From: Syncephalis plumigaleata
Lineage: Eukaryota > Zoopagomycota > Zoopagomycetes > Zoopagales > Piptocephalidaceae
NCBI GenBank assembly: GCA_025201365.1
Contig: JAIXMF010000003.1
Span: 1,240,001-1,304,000, forward strand
Length of the DNA: 64,000 nucleotides
Direction of reading: 5' to 3'
Each line of letters opens with the position of its first letter. Positions within the stretch are counted from its first letter, which is position 1. Position numbers and translations under genes: made by a program. Positions 12,248-21,473 of the stretch are shown piece after piece. The notes beneath the pieces are model-generated. The model had not been told where the DNA came from and ran no database searches. It saw only the letters and a program-made list of their open reading frames with translations.

Positions 12248-12471
12248 GGTTATTATTTAACGAAGTTAAGCAGCAGATGCGGTTATGCGGTAGATTGAAT
12301 TGAGGTTTAACTGATATTTGTCTGAACTAGCAGAACGAAATTGTAGAAATATGAAAAGCAACCTGTGCTATGTCAAGACAACAAATAGATTGTAATGGAT
12401 AGTAAGTGGTGGTGATTGATTGCAGAATGATTTGATGTTGAATTAAGCTGTTTGACGATAATCCGCGGCCT

Positions 12472-12479
12472 ACTTATAG
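12472..12479 (-). promoter_or_regulatory. Candidate TATA box of the repetitive secreted-protein gene
   Basis: On the minus strand the sequence reads TATAAGTA, about 230 bp upstream of the start codon at 12247. The leader between them could hold a 5' UTR intron, which I did not resolve. Confidence 0.35.
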
Positions 12480-13655
12480 TTGGAGCAGCCAACCGCGAAC
12501 CCACCTAGAAGTCGAGTTCAATGAGGGCTGATAAGCCGGAATAACCCCTTGTTTGCGTCTTGAAACATCCTTAGTAGAGAGACATAGGAAACCGGTCTAC
12601 GCTCCCATATGCCATAGAACGAATCAGCAAACGGAGGCATACCCGTAGCAAACGAACGCACAGTCGAATCAACAGGTTTAATGACGTGTGTAACAGTGGA
12701 TGATACAGTGTCTGGACGGGGGATAACATGTAGTTTCACCAGTATGGTAAGTTATTGGTTCTTGCTCGTTCACGCGGTGCATAGAAAACAGGCCGACCTT
12801 AGCGGATGCAGAGTGAAGAATGAGCATCAGCATGACTAGAATCAAACGGTTGAACAGGAATGACGGGGACTAGCGTCATTCATATCCATTTAGTATTGAA
12901 GTGCTCTACTTGTCAAATCACTGATTGGCACCAGCTGAAACCGCCATTGTAAGTACTAGTAGGATGCACTGCTGCTATTCATAGCTCGTATTCTACAATA
13001 AACATCATTGAAGCGGGCATGATGGCAGTCAATATGAATCTTGAAACTTCCCGTTGAGCAACATCTACTTTTGGAAAGTGGACACCGTCTATCAGAAATG
13101 ATAATCGCTACAGGAAGCAATCTATCACTTCCTTACATACATGTGCAGAATAGCAAGAATAGACACAGTCTGGGCGACATTATTCATTGATGTCGTCTAT
13201 AATAGCATTACACGTTTTTTGCTCAAACAACCAACGGACATATTTCGCAATGGAATGGTCAAATTGAAATACAACACACATTGCTATTCGCGCAGTGTTA
13301 AAGCAAGGTTTATTTTGTAACCGTGTCATTTTTGTAGACAATGTTATAGAATACATTGCTCCACTGCAATATAATATACAACAAATAGCCATCTTATAGT
13401 ATGCTGTTGAAATGGAATAAAACAAAACTAGTATAGGGATGGCTTGACCGGCATCTATCTGTGAGGCATAGATCACTCAAGGTACTGTTCATACATTGCA
13501 CGACTTTGATCCATATCCGGCACTGATTAGCAGCATTGTGCACAAGTTCCCCTCATCAGGCTTATCACCCTTCTGATTAACCTTCTATAGTAAACATCTA
13601 CTCCGCAGTCACGTACAATCTGCTTATCCTCAACCAATTGATACAAAGCAAAAGC
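12480..13655. other. Intergenic region without a recognisable gene
   Basis: About 1.2 kb with short, unsupported open frames (for example minus strand 13180-13476) that show no domain, signal peptide or splice pattern. I see no RNA gene. Confidence 0.5.
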
Positions 13656-13780
13656 ACTCGATAACCTCTTAATTCAATAATCCAAAAGATCACATCATTT
13701 CATATGATCATTCATTTGAATGTTGTCAAATAAATATATTATAATAAAATACGCTACAGCAACATTAAAAGAAAAAATAG
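13656..13780 (+). repeat. Short poly(A)-tailed retroposon, longest single-unit copy
   Basis: A 125-bp sequence begins ACTCGATAACCTC and ends AACATTAAAAGAAAAAATAG. It is flanked by a 13-bp direct repeat, ACAAAGCAAAAGC, at 13643-13655 and 13781-13793. Two related copies are at 17471-17544 and about 34293-34479. A-rich tail, variable 5' end and target duplications longer than 12 bp indicate target-primed insertion. I see no internal pol III boxes, so it may be a SINE tail or a LINE 3' end. Confidence 0.75.
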
Positions 13781-13930
13781 ACAAAGCAAAAGCGGAGCAA
13801 TGTTATAGCAGTGCATACTTTGTTGGCTCACTATCACATAGTCACTGCACTATCATTGCAATGTACTATCCGTTGCAGTCAATTAGCTAGACAGTAGCAT
13901 TTTTAATTAGTAAATATAAACTATTTTTAT

Positions 13931-14593
13931 TTAATAATAAGGCCCTTTAGCTGGCTCACAAACAGACTTTGCGCATTCCTTGCAAGTGGCCGGATACTTT
14001 ACGCATTCTTGACCATATTCGCAAGACGGACATGGTGGGTCACCAATAAAGCACATCACGCAGCCCGGATTAGGAGTGCTAGGCGGTGATGGAGTGGGTG
14101 GCTTGGGTGGATTCTTGACTGCTTGACATGTAGCTGTGGCGCATGCATTGCACGTCTGGGAGGTTCTAACGCACTCTGTGCCGTAAGCACAAGTAGGACA
14201 TTCAGGGAATACGGCCGGACATATTTTACACTTTTCCTCAATTGGTTGACATGTTGCTGTAGCGCATGCATTGCACGTCTGGGAGGTCCTAACGCACTCT
14301 GTGCCGTAAGCACAAGTAGGACATTCAGGGAATATGGCCGGACACATTTTACACTTTGGAACGCATTTGGCTGATGGGCACTCCTTGGCTGAACCGGGAT
14401 TTAGTTTGCACTCTTCGCCCTCGGGACAGCCGCCACAATCCGCTCGAATACGAGGACATGGTCTGGGTTTACTATGACCCTCGTCATAAGTCTCGCTATG
14501 GGTGTACGCGTCGTCCTTGCCATAACCGCTGTATTTAGCACTTGCAATGCTGGCGAAAAGCACGGCAACGACTAATGGAGTTATATAGCGCAT
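13931..14593 (-). CDS. Secreted Opy2-like cysteine-rich repeat protein
   Basis: A single exon of 220 aa. I chose the ATG at 14593 because it is followed at once by a signal peptide (MRYITPLVVAVLFASIASA); a longer open frame upstream is a Ser run from simple repeats. Four cysteine repeats of about 40 residues follow. Their pattern is C-x2-C-x4-C-x2-C-x4-G-x2-C-x6-C-x2-C-x4-C, and two copies are almost identical (ECPTCAYGTECVRTSQTC). The pattern resembles the N-terminal Opy2 domain of fungal membrane anchors, where the Cys-rich part is extracellular. No transmembrane segment follows, so this one is probably secreted. A related three- to four-repeat gene lies at 19091-19804. Role unknown; cell-surface or host/prey contact is possible. 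Confidence 0.8.
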   Translation of the reverse strand: MRYITPLVVAVLFASIASAKYSGYGKDDAYTHSETYDEGHSKPRPCPRIRADCGGCPEGEECKLNPGSAKECPSAKCVPKCKMCPAIFPECPTCAYGTECVRTSQTCNACATATCQPIEEKCKICPAVFPECPTCAYGTECVRTSQTCNACATATCQAVKNPPKPPTPSPPSTPNPGCVMCFIGDPPCPSCEYGQECVKYPATCKECAKSVCEPAKGPYY

Positions 14594-15333
14594 GTTGATT
14601 ATTGCTGTTGTGGGTTGATTCAATAGTAGTAGTACTTGCAAGTGATGCTGATGAATACAATGATAATTACTTGAAATGAACAGTGCTAAGATGTTGCTGT
14701 TGCTGTTGCTGGTTGACGATACTGAGAATAATGGTGGCAATGATGATGATGATGATGATGATGAACTACTAGTCAAACCACTTCAAATCAACCTTCCTAT
14801 TTATTGCTAAACGTCGTGAGAATGTTCAGTAATTAATCTTACCATCTTACTCGTATGGTTACACGTAATTGGCATGGTGTAGCTATTGTGCGAAGCTATA
14901 GAGAGCTTCGCTGTACTACCATTACCTCAACGAGTTTCATGCGTCGTAGGAAACGCCGACCTGATCCTGCTGTCGATTATTCTGCGTGCTTTTCCCTTCG
15001 TCTTATTTTATCCCATCGCATTGCAGCGTTCTTTTTAGGTCAAAACGATATGCATGCCATACTTACTATGTTACCCGCTATATATATATATATATGATTT
15101 AATCAGCATTGTTTTATTAGTAAATGTAATTATTGCACTTAGGTAAACCGATAACAACACGTTTGTTCTACGCTTGATGTACTACTGTCCGTGACAGATT
15201 TCCGTTATTTCTTTTCAATGACCGGTGTAATTGCGAATTGGTCTATAGTTCACAATGTCGTCCTTTGTCAACTGCATGCACGACAGCTAAAGCGTTACTA
15301 CGGGCAAAGGCACTTCACACAAAGGTTGGATGA
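14594..15333. other. Intergenic region upstream of the Opy2-like gene
   Basis: Contains a (ATG)n-type microsatellite at about 14737-14763 and an AT run at 15081-15096. The open frame at 14855-15097 shows no homology or gene structure that I can support. Confidence 0.5.
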
Positions 15334-15442
15334 TCAAACGGCCATTTACCATTATGGTTGACGCATGCTGCAAGTCTGACACGTATTTTTACCGACTCCG
15401 TTGCATGCGACTTCCGTATAACTTGTCGTAAATGGCCTTTGA
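15334..15442. repeat. Short inverted-repeat (MITE-like) element
   Basis: Arms TCAAACGGCCATTTAC (15334-15349) and GTAAATGGCCTTTGA (15428-15442) are reverse complements with one base difference. They enclose about 78 bp. No clear target duplication is visible and only one copy was found, so identity as a transposon is tentative. Confidence 0.4.
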
Positions 15443-15762
15443 CAACTCAATGACCGCGCGAACTCCAACAACTGGTAATTAACTGGTACATAGGTCTAGA
15501 CACTTGAAACATGCAGCTCTCGCCATTCTAGAATGTGCGATGATTCCAGACGAACGCCGAGAATATTTCCATGATGCTAATGATGCTAAAAATAAACAAA
15601 ATGCATAGCTTCATTTTAAAGGTGCTGGTGATTTCATTACCATTATTTTACTATCAACAATTATACATAATGGACACTTTCAACTACGAGCGCAATAGAC
15701 AGCTTCATATGATTGCAAGTACTTTATATTGTGTTCGATATCAATGATAGAATAAGCATAAT

Positions 15763-15823
15763 TATTTATTAATAAACTGCAAAAGTGAATGACTAACTGC
15801 GCTAATGGATTGGGAAAGTCTGG
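15763..15823. repeat. Decayed right end of a Fanzor element
   Basis: TTATTTATTAATAAACTGCA is shared with the right end of the full element at about 25499-25517. It is followed by GCGCTAATGGATTGGGAAAG, a degraded form of its GCGCAAATTGGATGGAAAA. The matching left end was not found. Confidence 0.6.
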
Positions 15824-15941
15824 TACTAACAGTCACCACGTTTTTTACGTATTCTGGGTGCTTACCTTGTGCACTAATAAGTGTTTGTTCTACACCTCAC
15901 TTGTGATTTCCATTTGAGCGTGCGTGTACCGTATGTCTAGC

Positions 15942-16474
15942 TGTGACGCCTCTCACCCATTTCATCGAAGATCATGATGATACTACTAGCTAGTATCATC
16001 ATCGGCATCACCAGTCACATTATTATTATCTCTATCATTAACTTCAGTATTCTCATTATCAACACTATCATTAACACTACTAACGTTGCCATATTTATCT
16101 TACTCAACATCACCTCCCTCCTACCGATTAAGCGCTTCTTACTCGAGGAGAAGTCTCTTTTAATACAGAGAACGTAGCAGAGCTACGTTCATGGAGCGGT
16201 GTATGTTGCGTATATAAACTAACGACGTTACACATATCAATAAACATTAATTGACCTTTTCCTTGACACTTCTGACTATTCGTAACTTGCTTTATTGTTT
16301 GAGTTCGTGTAGTTTGTGTCATAAGGTTCTCTCGCACGATCTCGTTCTACGTAAGACCTCACTCGTCGCTTTGTCCCTTATTTCTATTCTACTTGCGTGA
16401 GCGTCTTATACTAATAAGACCTCACTTATCGCTTTATACCTCCCTTTCCACCCTCCTAGTGTGAACGTCTTACA
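15942..16474. mobile_element. Solo LTR of an LTR retrotransposon
   Basis: A 533-bp segment begins TGTGACGCC and ends GTCTTACA (TGT...ACA termini). It is flanked on both sides by the 5-bp target duplication CTAGC (15937-15941 and 16475-16479). A TATA-like GTATATAAAC lies near 16209 and AATAAA near 16240, as expected for promoter and polyadenylation signals in an LTR. No internal coding region remains, so it is a fossil left by LTR-LTR recombination. Superfamily cannot be decided from the LTR alone. The identical target duplication argues against great age, but no dating is possible from one copy. It ends about 110 bp from a tRNA-Glu gene. Confidence 0.8.
16346..16474. repeat. Imperfect direct repeat inside the solo LTR
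   Basis: Two related units of about 65-75 bp begin with TAAGACCTCACT followed by CGCTTT and end with GCGTCTTATACT or AACGTCTTACACT. Confidence 0.6.
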
Positions 16475-16583
16475 CTAGCAAAACAAAAAGTTACAAGATG
16501 CAAAAAGCGCCTTCTTTATACGATATTAAATATTCCAAAAAGGCCATCATAGCCATGATGATGGAACTAGAGAGTAGAAGCAG

Positions 16584-16655
16584 CACCGGTACAGGGAATC
16601 GAACCCTGATCTCCTCGGTGAAAGCGAGATATCCTAGCCGTTGGACTATACCGGT
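16584..16655 (-). tRNA. tRNA-Glu (anticodon TTC)
   Basis: The minus strand folds as a 72-nt tRNA. It has acceptor stem ACCGGTA/TACCGGT, an anticodon arm CTCG-CTTTCAC-CGAG with anticodon TTC, and a T arm with GGTTCGATTCC. There is no intron. It closely follows the yeast tRNA-Glu layout. A solo LTR lies about 110 bp beyond its 3' end and a SINE begins about 70 bp from its 5' end. Confidence 0.95.
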
Positions 16656-16743
16656 TCACATTAATAAACCGTGCTTCTCTAGTAAAGTCCAGCCTCGCTG
16701 CTATTATCGGTCTAGGAAGGCGGCTCGCCGTTTACTCGCTCTT

Positions 16744-17069
16744 GAGGATGGGGTTGTAGCCAAGTGGTTACGCTCTATTTCTCGGACGAATAGGTCCTGG
16801 GTTCGATTCCTGCCAATCCCGTCATAGGGAAAAAGGTATCATTTCTAACTAGTCAACAGAAATGTTGACATTTATTAACCTACCGACTATATGCTAGTTG
16901 GTTTTTCTGCTACACAACCGTGTTCTGCACTCGCAAGACACATTTCCATTCCGTGGGCATTGGGCTGTTTGTCAAATTGTTTGTTATTATAACCCTGGTT
17001 TATTCATTTATAATAAAAGACGGCATATAGCCAAATATGTTCTAACAAGAAAAAAAAAAAAAAAAAAAA
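16744..17069 (+). repeat. tRNA-derived SINE with 16-bp target-site duplication
   Basis: A 326-bp insertion lies between direct repeats CCGTTTACTCGCTCTT at 16728-16743 and 17070-17085. It ends in about 20 consecutive A residues. The head (16749-16821) resembles a tRNA, with an A box TAGCCAAGTGG (16757-16767) and a perfect B box GGTTCGATTCC (16800-16810). The anticodon loop CTCGGAC would read CGG (Pro). The T and D stems are poorly paired, so it is not a functional tRNA. Pol III boxes, a tRNA-unrelated body, a poly(A) tail and a long target duplication together define a SINE. The duplication is perfect, which suggests fairly recent insertion. Confidence 0.9.
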
Positions 17070-17180
17070 CCGTTTACTCGCTCTTCCTCCTCTTTTTATT
17101 CTATTCTATACTCGTTGTTCAGTCTTGTTTGCCTGTTTGTTTGTTTATTCCTCTTGCTCTTCCATTAGGACAATATCAAC

Positions 17181-17483
17181 ATGGAATTACCTGCTAACAA
17201 TAACAATAATAGCCGGAATATAGGCGATAATGCAACGTCCGTACCAGCAGACTCCCATGAATCTGAAGCTGCCGGGCAACCTTGGATTCAAAATTATATT
17301 GTTAGGATTGAAAAGAGAACTGCCATGCGAATAAAGAGGCCTGAAAAATGGAGAAGACTTGAAAAGAAAATGTTGGAAAGAGAAGGAAGACTTGAAAAGA
17401 AGTTGGAAGAAGAAGGGGAGAAGTGGAGTGAAAGGGTTGGGAGGGCAAAGAAACTGGAAAGATTGGAGGCATCATTCATTTGA
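17181..17483 (+). pseudogene. Small coiled-coil ORF interrupted by a retroposon
   Basis: A short ORF begins MELPANNNNNSRN and has a Lys/Glu-rich helical second half (EKWRRLEKKMLEREGRL). A 74-bp poly(A)-tailed retroposon, with duplicated target TGGAAAGATTGGAGGC, replaces its end. Beyond the insertion the same frame would have continued about 10 residues to a TGA. I recognise no family, and it is not clear that this was ever an expressed gene. Confidence 0.35.
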
Positions 17484-17544
17484 ATGTTGTCAACTTGGTT
17501 TATTATAATAAAATAAGCTACGGCAATATTAAAAGAAAAAAAAA
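17471..17544 (+). repeat. 5'-truncated poly(A)-tailed retroposon with 16-bp target duplication
   Basis: It begins ATCATTCATTTGAATGTTGTC and ends GGCAATATTAAAAG followed by nine A. The flanks carry TGGAAAGATTGGAGGC at 17455-17470 and 17545-17560. It matches the 3' parts of the copies at 13656-13780 and 34293-34479. Confidence 0.85.
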
Positions 17545-17560
17545 TGGAAAGATTGGAGGC

Positions 17561-18880
17561 TGCGAGTCAACATGGCTGCGTGATAGCTTGATGCTTGATC
17601 AAACAAAGCGATGACATCATCAAGTAAATATATAGGTATAGCAAGTATATCAACAAGTTCGTCATTCAGTCTATTACATAAAAATCAATTATTTATCAAA
17701 TAAATCTATGTGATATTCTGACCATTACAAAAGGTTAATTGCCATTCAATAAAATGTTTGTTTCGTTAATATAACCCTGTAAAGCAATGCATCAGAGGCG
17801 AGTATGCACGATACGGACAAAGGATAATAACGCACATTATTCCACGGTCAAGTTGTCAACTCTCAAACTAATTCCAAATAGTTTGCAAGTATTTACTTGA
17901 ACTGAGTCGTCATCATTCATAACATCGTATTTGTGCCACATCAAATTACGTATCAGTAGCGAAAAGTGCTCTATCGATGGACAATATACAAATACTATTA
18001 TTAGCTTATTGTAGTAATGCAACAATGTACCGCTAATTATCGCCAATGATATCATGTAACAATAAAATTAATATTGGTATTTGTGTAGAGCATTTATTCA
18101 GAATATTCTAAACAATGACTTCATTGTTCGATAGCATGCTTCCATTCTTACCGGTACGCGCGATGGCAAGGAAAAGAAAATGAAGAAAGTAAATTTACCA
18201 CGCATTACATTGCGAGAATGTCATAGAAGCAAAATGAAGAAAGTCTGATTGTTCATTTGTACTACCGGGCTTGTTCCGTTTCCTGCCGCAGTGCGCTGGC
18301 TTGTTATCGCGCCCGAATCAAGGCAAAGAAATCCTTCCGAACTACTGCTTCATAGGTGCAAAAATAGATAACGATTATTAATTGTTTGATGCGGTAGCAG
18401 TAGAACAGGCCAGAAAGGACTGGGGCACTTCTCCTGGAATTCGGACGCTTACGGATGAATTCAACTAGAAAAGTGAAAAAGAATTAACATGTGAGTTACG
18501 AAAATGAGCATAGTTGTAAAGTGGCCCAATGGCAAATAGGTCACAATACGATGCCATGCCACTAGATGGACGTGCGCTGAAGCCGTTAATTTCCGTTAGA
18601 AACAGGGGAAATAGTACATGTACTAAGTGGCGAGACACTGTCACAACCTCGGAACGTGGAATTAATATAGGCCTTGCATTTTATTTCTTTTTTTCTATTA
18701 ACAGACAATACTGCCAAATTAGCATCGTGAGAAGTTTACGAGGCATTGACTAATGGAAGGGAGCACGTAGACAAACGAAAGATTCTGTAATGCAAACTCA
18801 TTGCCGAGCAATTGTTACTATTCCTGTAAATAAGGCACGCTTGCATTAGTATGTCATACTTTATAGTGTTACGTTTTTGC
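17561..18880. other. Intergenic region, no supported gene
   Basis: About 1.3 kb. The open frames at 17837-18055 (minus) and 18529-18753 (plus) lack recognisable domains or credible gene structure. No RNA gene was seen. Confidence 0.5.
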
Positions 18881-18890
18881 TATATAAGCT
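18881..18890 (+). promoter_or_regulatory. TATA box of the Opy2-like gene at 19091
   Basis: TATATAAGCT lies 210 bp upstream of the ATG. A 5' UTR intron from GGTAAGATC (GT at 18943) to TTATTGCAG (ending 19034) would bring the TATA box within a normal distance of a short leader. Confidence 0.55.
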
Positions 18891-19090
18891 GCTTGCTTTT
18901 AGCCGCTTTAGTTTTGATTCCTCACCTTGCATACACGTCCTGGTAAGATCTTCTAGTATTCTCTATTCTTTTATAAGCACAACATTACGGTCCCGTCTGT
19001 GCCTTGAATATTTCCTAGTTATCTTTTATTGCAGCTGCATTTGCCGACTACACTAGATCCTTCAACGACTACAACTACAACGATAGCAAC

Positions 19091-19804
19091 ATGAAGCATA
19101 TTATTCGCATTACTCTTGTGGCCGCTATTGCCGGTTTGGCCGTCATGTCCCAGGTGGCCAGTGCGGAGCGTGCCGTTTCACAGCCAAAATCAAGCGAATG
19201 CGTATTTTGCATCCAAGCCGGGCCAAAATGCCCGGATAACTGTCCCATGGGTCAGGAATGCGTAATCACCGAGTCCACTTGCACCGAGTGCGGCACCGCC
19301 ACCTGCAAGGACGTCAAGGTGTCCATCCCGGAAAAGAAGCCCGAGCCTGAGAAGTGCCTGGCCTGCGCGCAAGTCGTGCCAGAATGCCCAGTCTGTGCCA
19401 AGGGCCAAGAATGCGTAATCACCGAGGACACTTGCAACAAGTGTGCCACCGCCACCTGCAAGGCCGTCGAGGTATACATTCCAGAGAAGCCCGAGGACGA
19501 GGAATGCGTGGTCTGCGCGCAAGTTGCGGAAGAATGCCCAATCTGCGAAGCCGATCAATACTGCCGTATAGAACGCCAAACTTGCCGTAGCTGCGGAAAA
19601 TCGCAATGCATTAGCAAACGTACTCTTCCTGCCAGTGCTTCTCCATCAAAGCTCCCCATTCCTATGGCACGATCGGGCGAGGTCTGTGTCCAATGCCTCC
19701 GTCAAGCCACATGCCCAAAGAATTGTGCCAAGGGTGAGCAATGTCATTTGACCGTACAAGACTGCAACCTCTGCTCAACATCTACTTGTGTTGCTGTGGC
19801 TTAA
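19091..19804 (+). CDS. Secreted Opy2-like cysteine-rich protein
   Basis: A single coding exon of 237 aa. Residues 1-25 are a signal peptide (LVAAIAGLAVMSQVASA). Four Cys-rich repeats follow, each about 40-45 residues, of the form CxxC, CPxC, GQECVI, ETDTCxxC, ATC. The repeats are joined by short Lys/Pro/Glu linkers such as VSIPEKKPEPE. This matches the extracellular Opy2-type domain and the paralogue at 13931-14593. There is no membrane anchor or GPI-like tail at the C-terminus (ends CVAVA). Codon use is GC-richer than in the surrounding spacer, as in other expressed genes here. A TATA box and probable leader intron are upstream. Probable secreted or wall-associated protein; function unknown. 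Confidence 0.8.
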   Translation: MKHIIRITLVAAIAGLAVMSQVASAERAVSQPKSSECVFCIQAGPKCPDNCPMGQECVITESTCTECGTATCKDVKVSIPEKKPEPEKCLACAQVVPECPVCAKGQECVITEDTCNKCATATCKAVEVYIPEKPEDEECVVCAQVAEECPICEADQYCRIERQTCRSCGKSQCISKRTLPASASPSKLPIPMARSGEVCVQCLRQATCPKNCAKGEQCHLTVQDCNLCSTSTCVAVA

Positions 19805-20027
19805 TCAGCATTATGCATCTAAAAAAATACACGCTAGAATATCGCACTATCATTTCTATACTGCGTGATGTTATCGCATAGTATAGCTATGATTAAAATA
19901 ATAAAATAATATCTTTTAATCAAAAAGTTGGAAAGCACGTAGCAAACATTGATTGTATTGCACACAACATATATATATATACAACTGATAATATAGCTAA
20001 GAACACGGTTGTTTATTCGCGCGCTTT

Positions 20028-20959
20028 CTATATATTACTTGGACGGAAGAACAACTGATTACCGCGATCTTTTTCTTGCCACTCCTTGACCAATTGCGAT
20101 ATTTGCTTGAATTTAGGATGCTTAGCATCGCCAACCAGTTGGAAGAGCATCGATTCAGAAGTGGTGATGGCGGCACCTGCCTGTCGCATTCGCTATTTAA
20201 TGCAATAACGAATAGCACAAGAGAGCAACAATAGTAAGTATCAAAGTGATGATCATGTAAGTTACTCGATCCAACTTACCGCTAGTGCTATATCAATTTC
20301 TGGTTGATTCATGGATGACACGCCATCGGCCAATACATGAACATTATACTTTTTGTCGAGTAGATCGAGAGCCGTTTGCAATACACACACGTGCGACTAC
20401 GTCATGTCATGCCATGATTAATGATCACTATTTAATGATTAATGTGTGTATTGACCTACCTCGATACCAAACAATACAACCGATTCCATCTTTTTCTCTT
20501 CTAGGAATTGTTGCACTTCCGGTACAAGCATGGAGAATTTCGTTTTTTCGACATGCAATGCCGCTTTGCTTACGTCGATATCGGCTACGATCGGACCAAA
20601 AGCTATTGTTCTCTCCTTGTTAATTCTTTCCTATTCTCATCTATCTATCTATCTATCTATTTGTCTGCCTCCCGTATTATACGAGGGCTATAAGCACCTA
20701 CCCTTAGGATACTTGTGAATTATTAAGGTAAATAATAGTGATAGCCACACTGAAGCATAATAACGGCAGGACCACTTACCTGTTCCGTCACGATCACTGG
20801 TGCTTCCACAATATCGGCGGCACGTATCATTTTCTGGGCTACCGAGATAACACCGGGAAATGCGTGAATAATACTGCTAAAGCGTTCCTGGATATCGCAC
20901 AGGAAGAATGCCGTCGTCGACGGGTTAATACGACGAGTGAACGACTGAGCGAGAGCCAT
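20028..20959 (-). CDS. Isochorismatase-family cysteine hydrolase (ISOC1/2-like)
   Basis: Five exons fit exactly: 20780-20959, 20702-20711, 20460-20602, 20280-20396 and 20028-20192, giving about 204 aa. Exon 2 is a 10-nt microexon that restores the conserved TEQYPKAFG. The catalytic triad is visible: Asp in [10 protein letters not shown], Lys in VEKTKFSML and Cys in [15 protein letters not shown]. The order and the motif [20 protein letters not shown] match the ISOC1/ISOC2 branch of isochorismatase-like hydrolases; their substrate is not established. The gene diverges from TSR2, and the Fanzor element now lies in the shared upstream interval, its nearest end 371 bp from this start codon. The missing C-terminal targeting signal leaves location open. 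Confidence 0.9.
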
Positions 20960-21330
20960 AGTTTCAGAGCGATACAAGGATAGTTGGTGTGTAAGTGTGA
21001 GTAAACGAGAAGAGAACGAGGTGTGTAAAGGAAAGGGAAGAGGAGGAGGTGTTTGGGAAGCGAAATATAAATGATGATGATGACGATGACACTTGCGCAA
21101 TAACAAAGCTATATTTAGTACGGCTTTACTAATTATCCCATAACAGGTTGCTCAATTAGTCATTCCAAATGATACAATTATCGTAGATCTGCAATGCAAT
21201 ATACGCTTGTTCTCGTTGATGTAGCATGAATAATAGCAAGCAGCTTTTCTTTTGCTAATCATGCTTACTCAGTCGATAGACTGCTTAAACGATGTTTGAC
21301 GCAATACGTTAAAGGAAGCTCAGTCATGTA

Positions 21331-21473
21331 CAGGCTTTTTCCATCCAATTTGCGCAGTTAGCCTTCTGTCTTTACGAATAAATAATAGTTAACACTTACA
21401 AGTACCCCCGTATTCTGTTTCCCAGCCCCTCTCCCTTTGGGGAAAGACTAGGACGGTTGACGATACAACCGGG
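21331..21473 (-). ncRNA. Candidate Fanzor guide-RNA (omega-RNA) region
   Basis: This 143-bp stretch lies between the Fanzor stop codon and the transposon end, on the gene's sense strand. In known Fanzor and TnpB systems the scaffold RNA comes from here. It is kept in the deletion derivative at 8682-8824. Both copies contain a hairpin CGGTTG-ACGATA-CAACCG (21454-21471; shorter form GGTTG/CAACC at 8806-8821) and identical terminal 38 bp. The 5' limit may extend into the coding sequence. There is no expression evidence, and the call is by analogy. Confidence 0.45.

Noticed and set aside
14593-14776. N-terminal extension of the Opy2-like protein from an upstream ATG
   Set aside because: The extension is a Ser run from a simple repeat, and the downstream ATG is followed directly by a signal peptide.
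16749-16821. tRNA-Pro(CGG)-like sequence
   Set aside because: Acceptor and anticodon stems pair, but the D and T stems are weak, and it forms the head of a poly(A)-tailed insertion with 16-bp target duplications, so it is SINE sequence rather than a tRNA gene.
18529-18753. ORF with PLDGRALK, faintly like an RNA-recognition motif
   Set aside because: The resemblance covers only a few residues, and no RNP1/RNP2 motifs or flanking exons were found.
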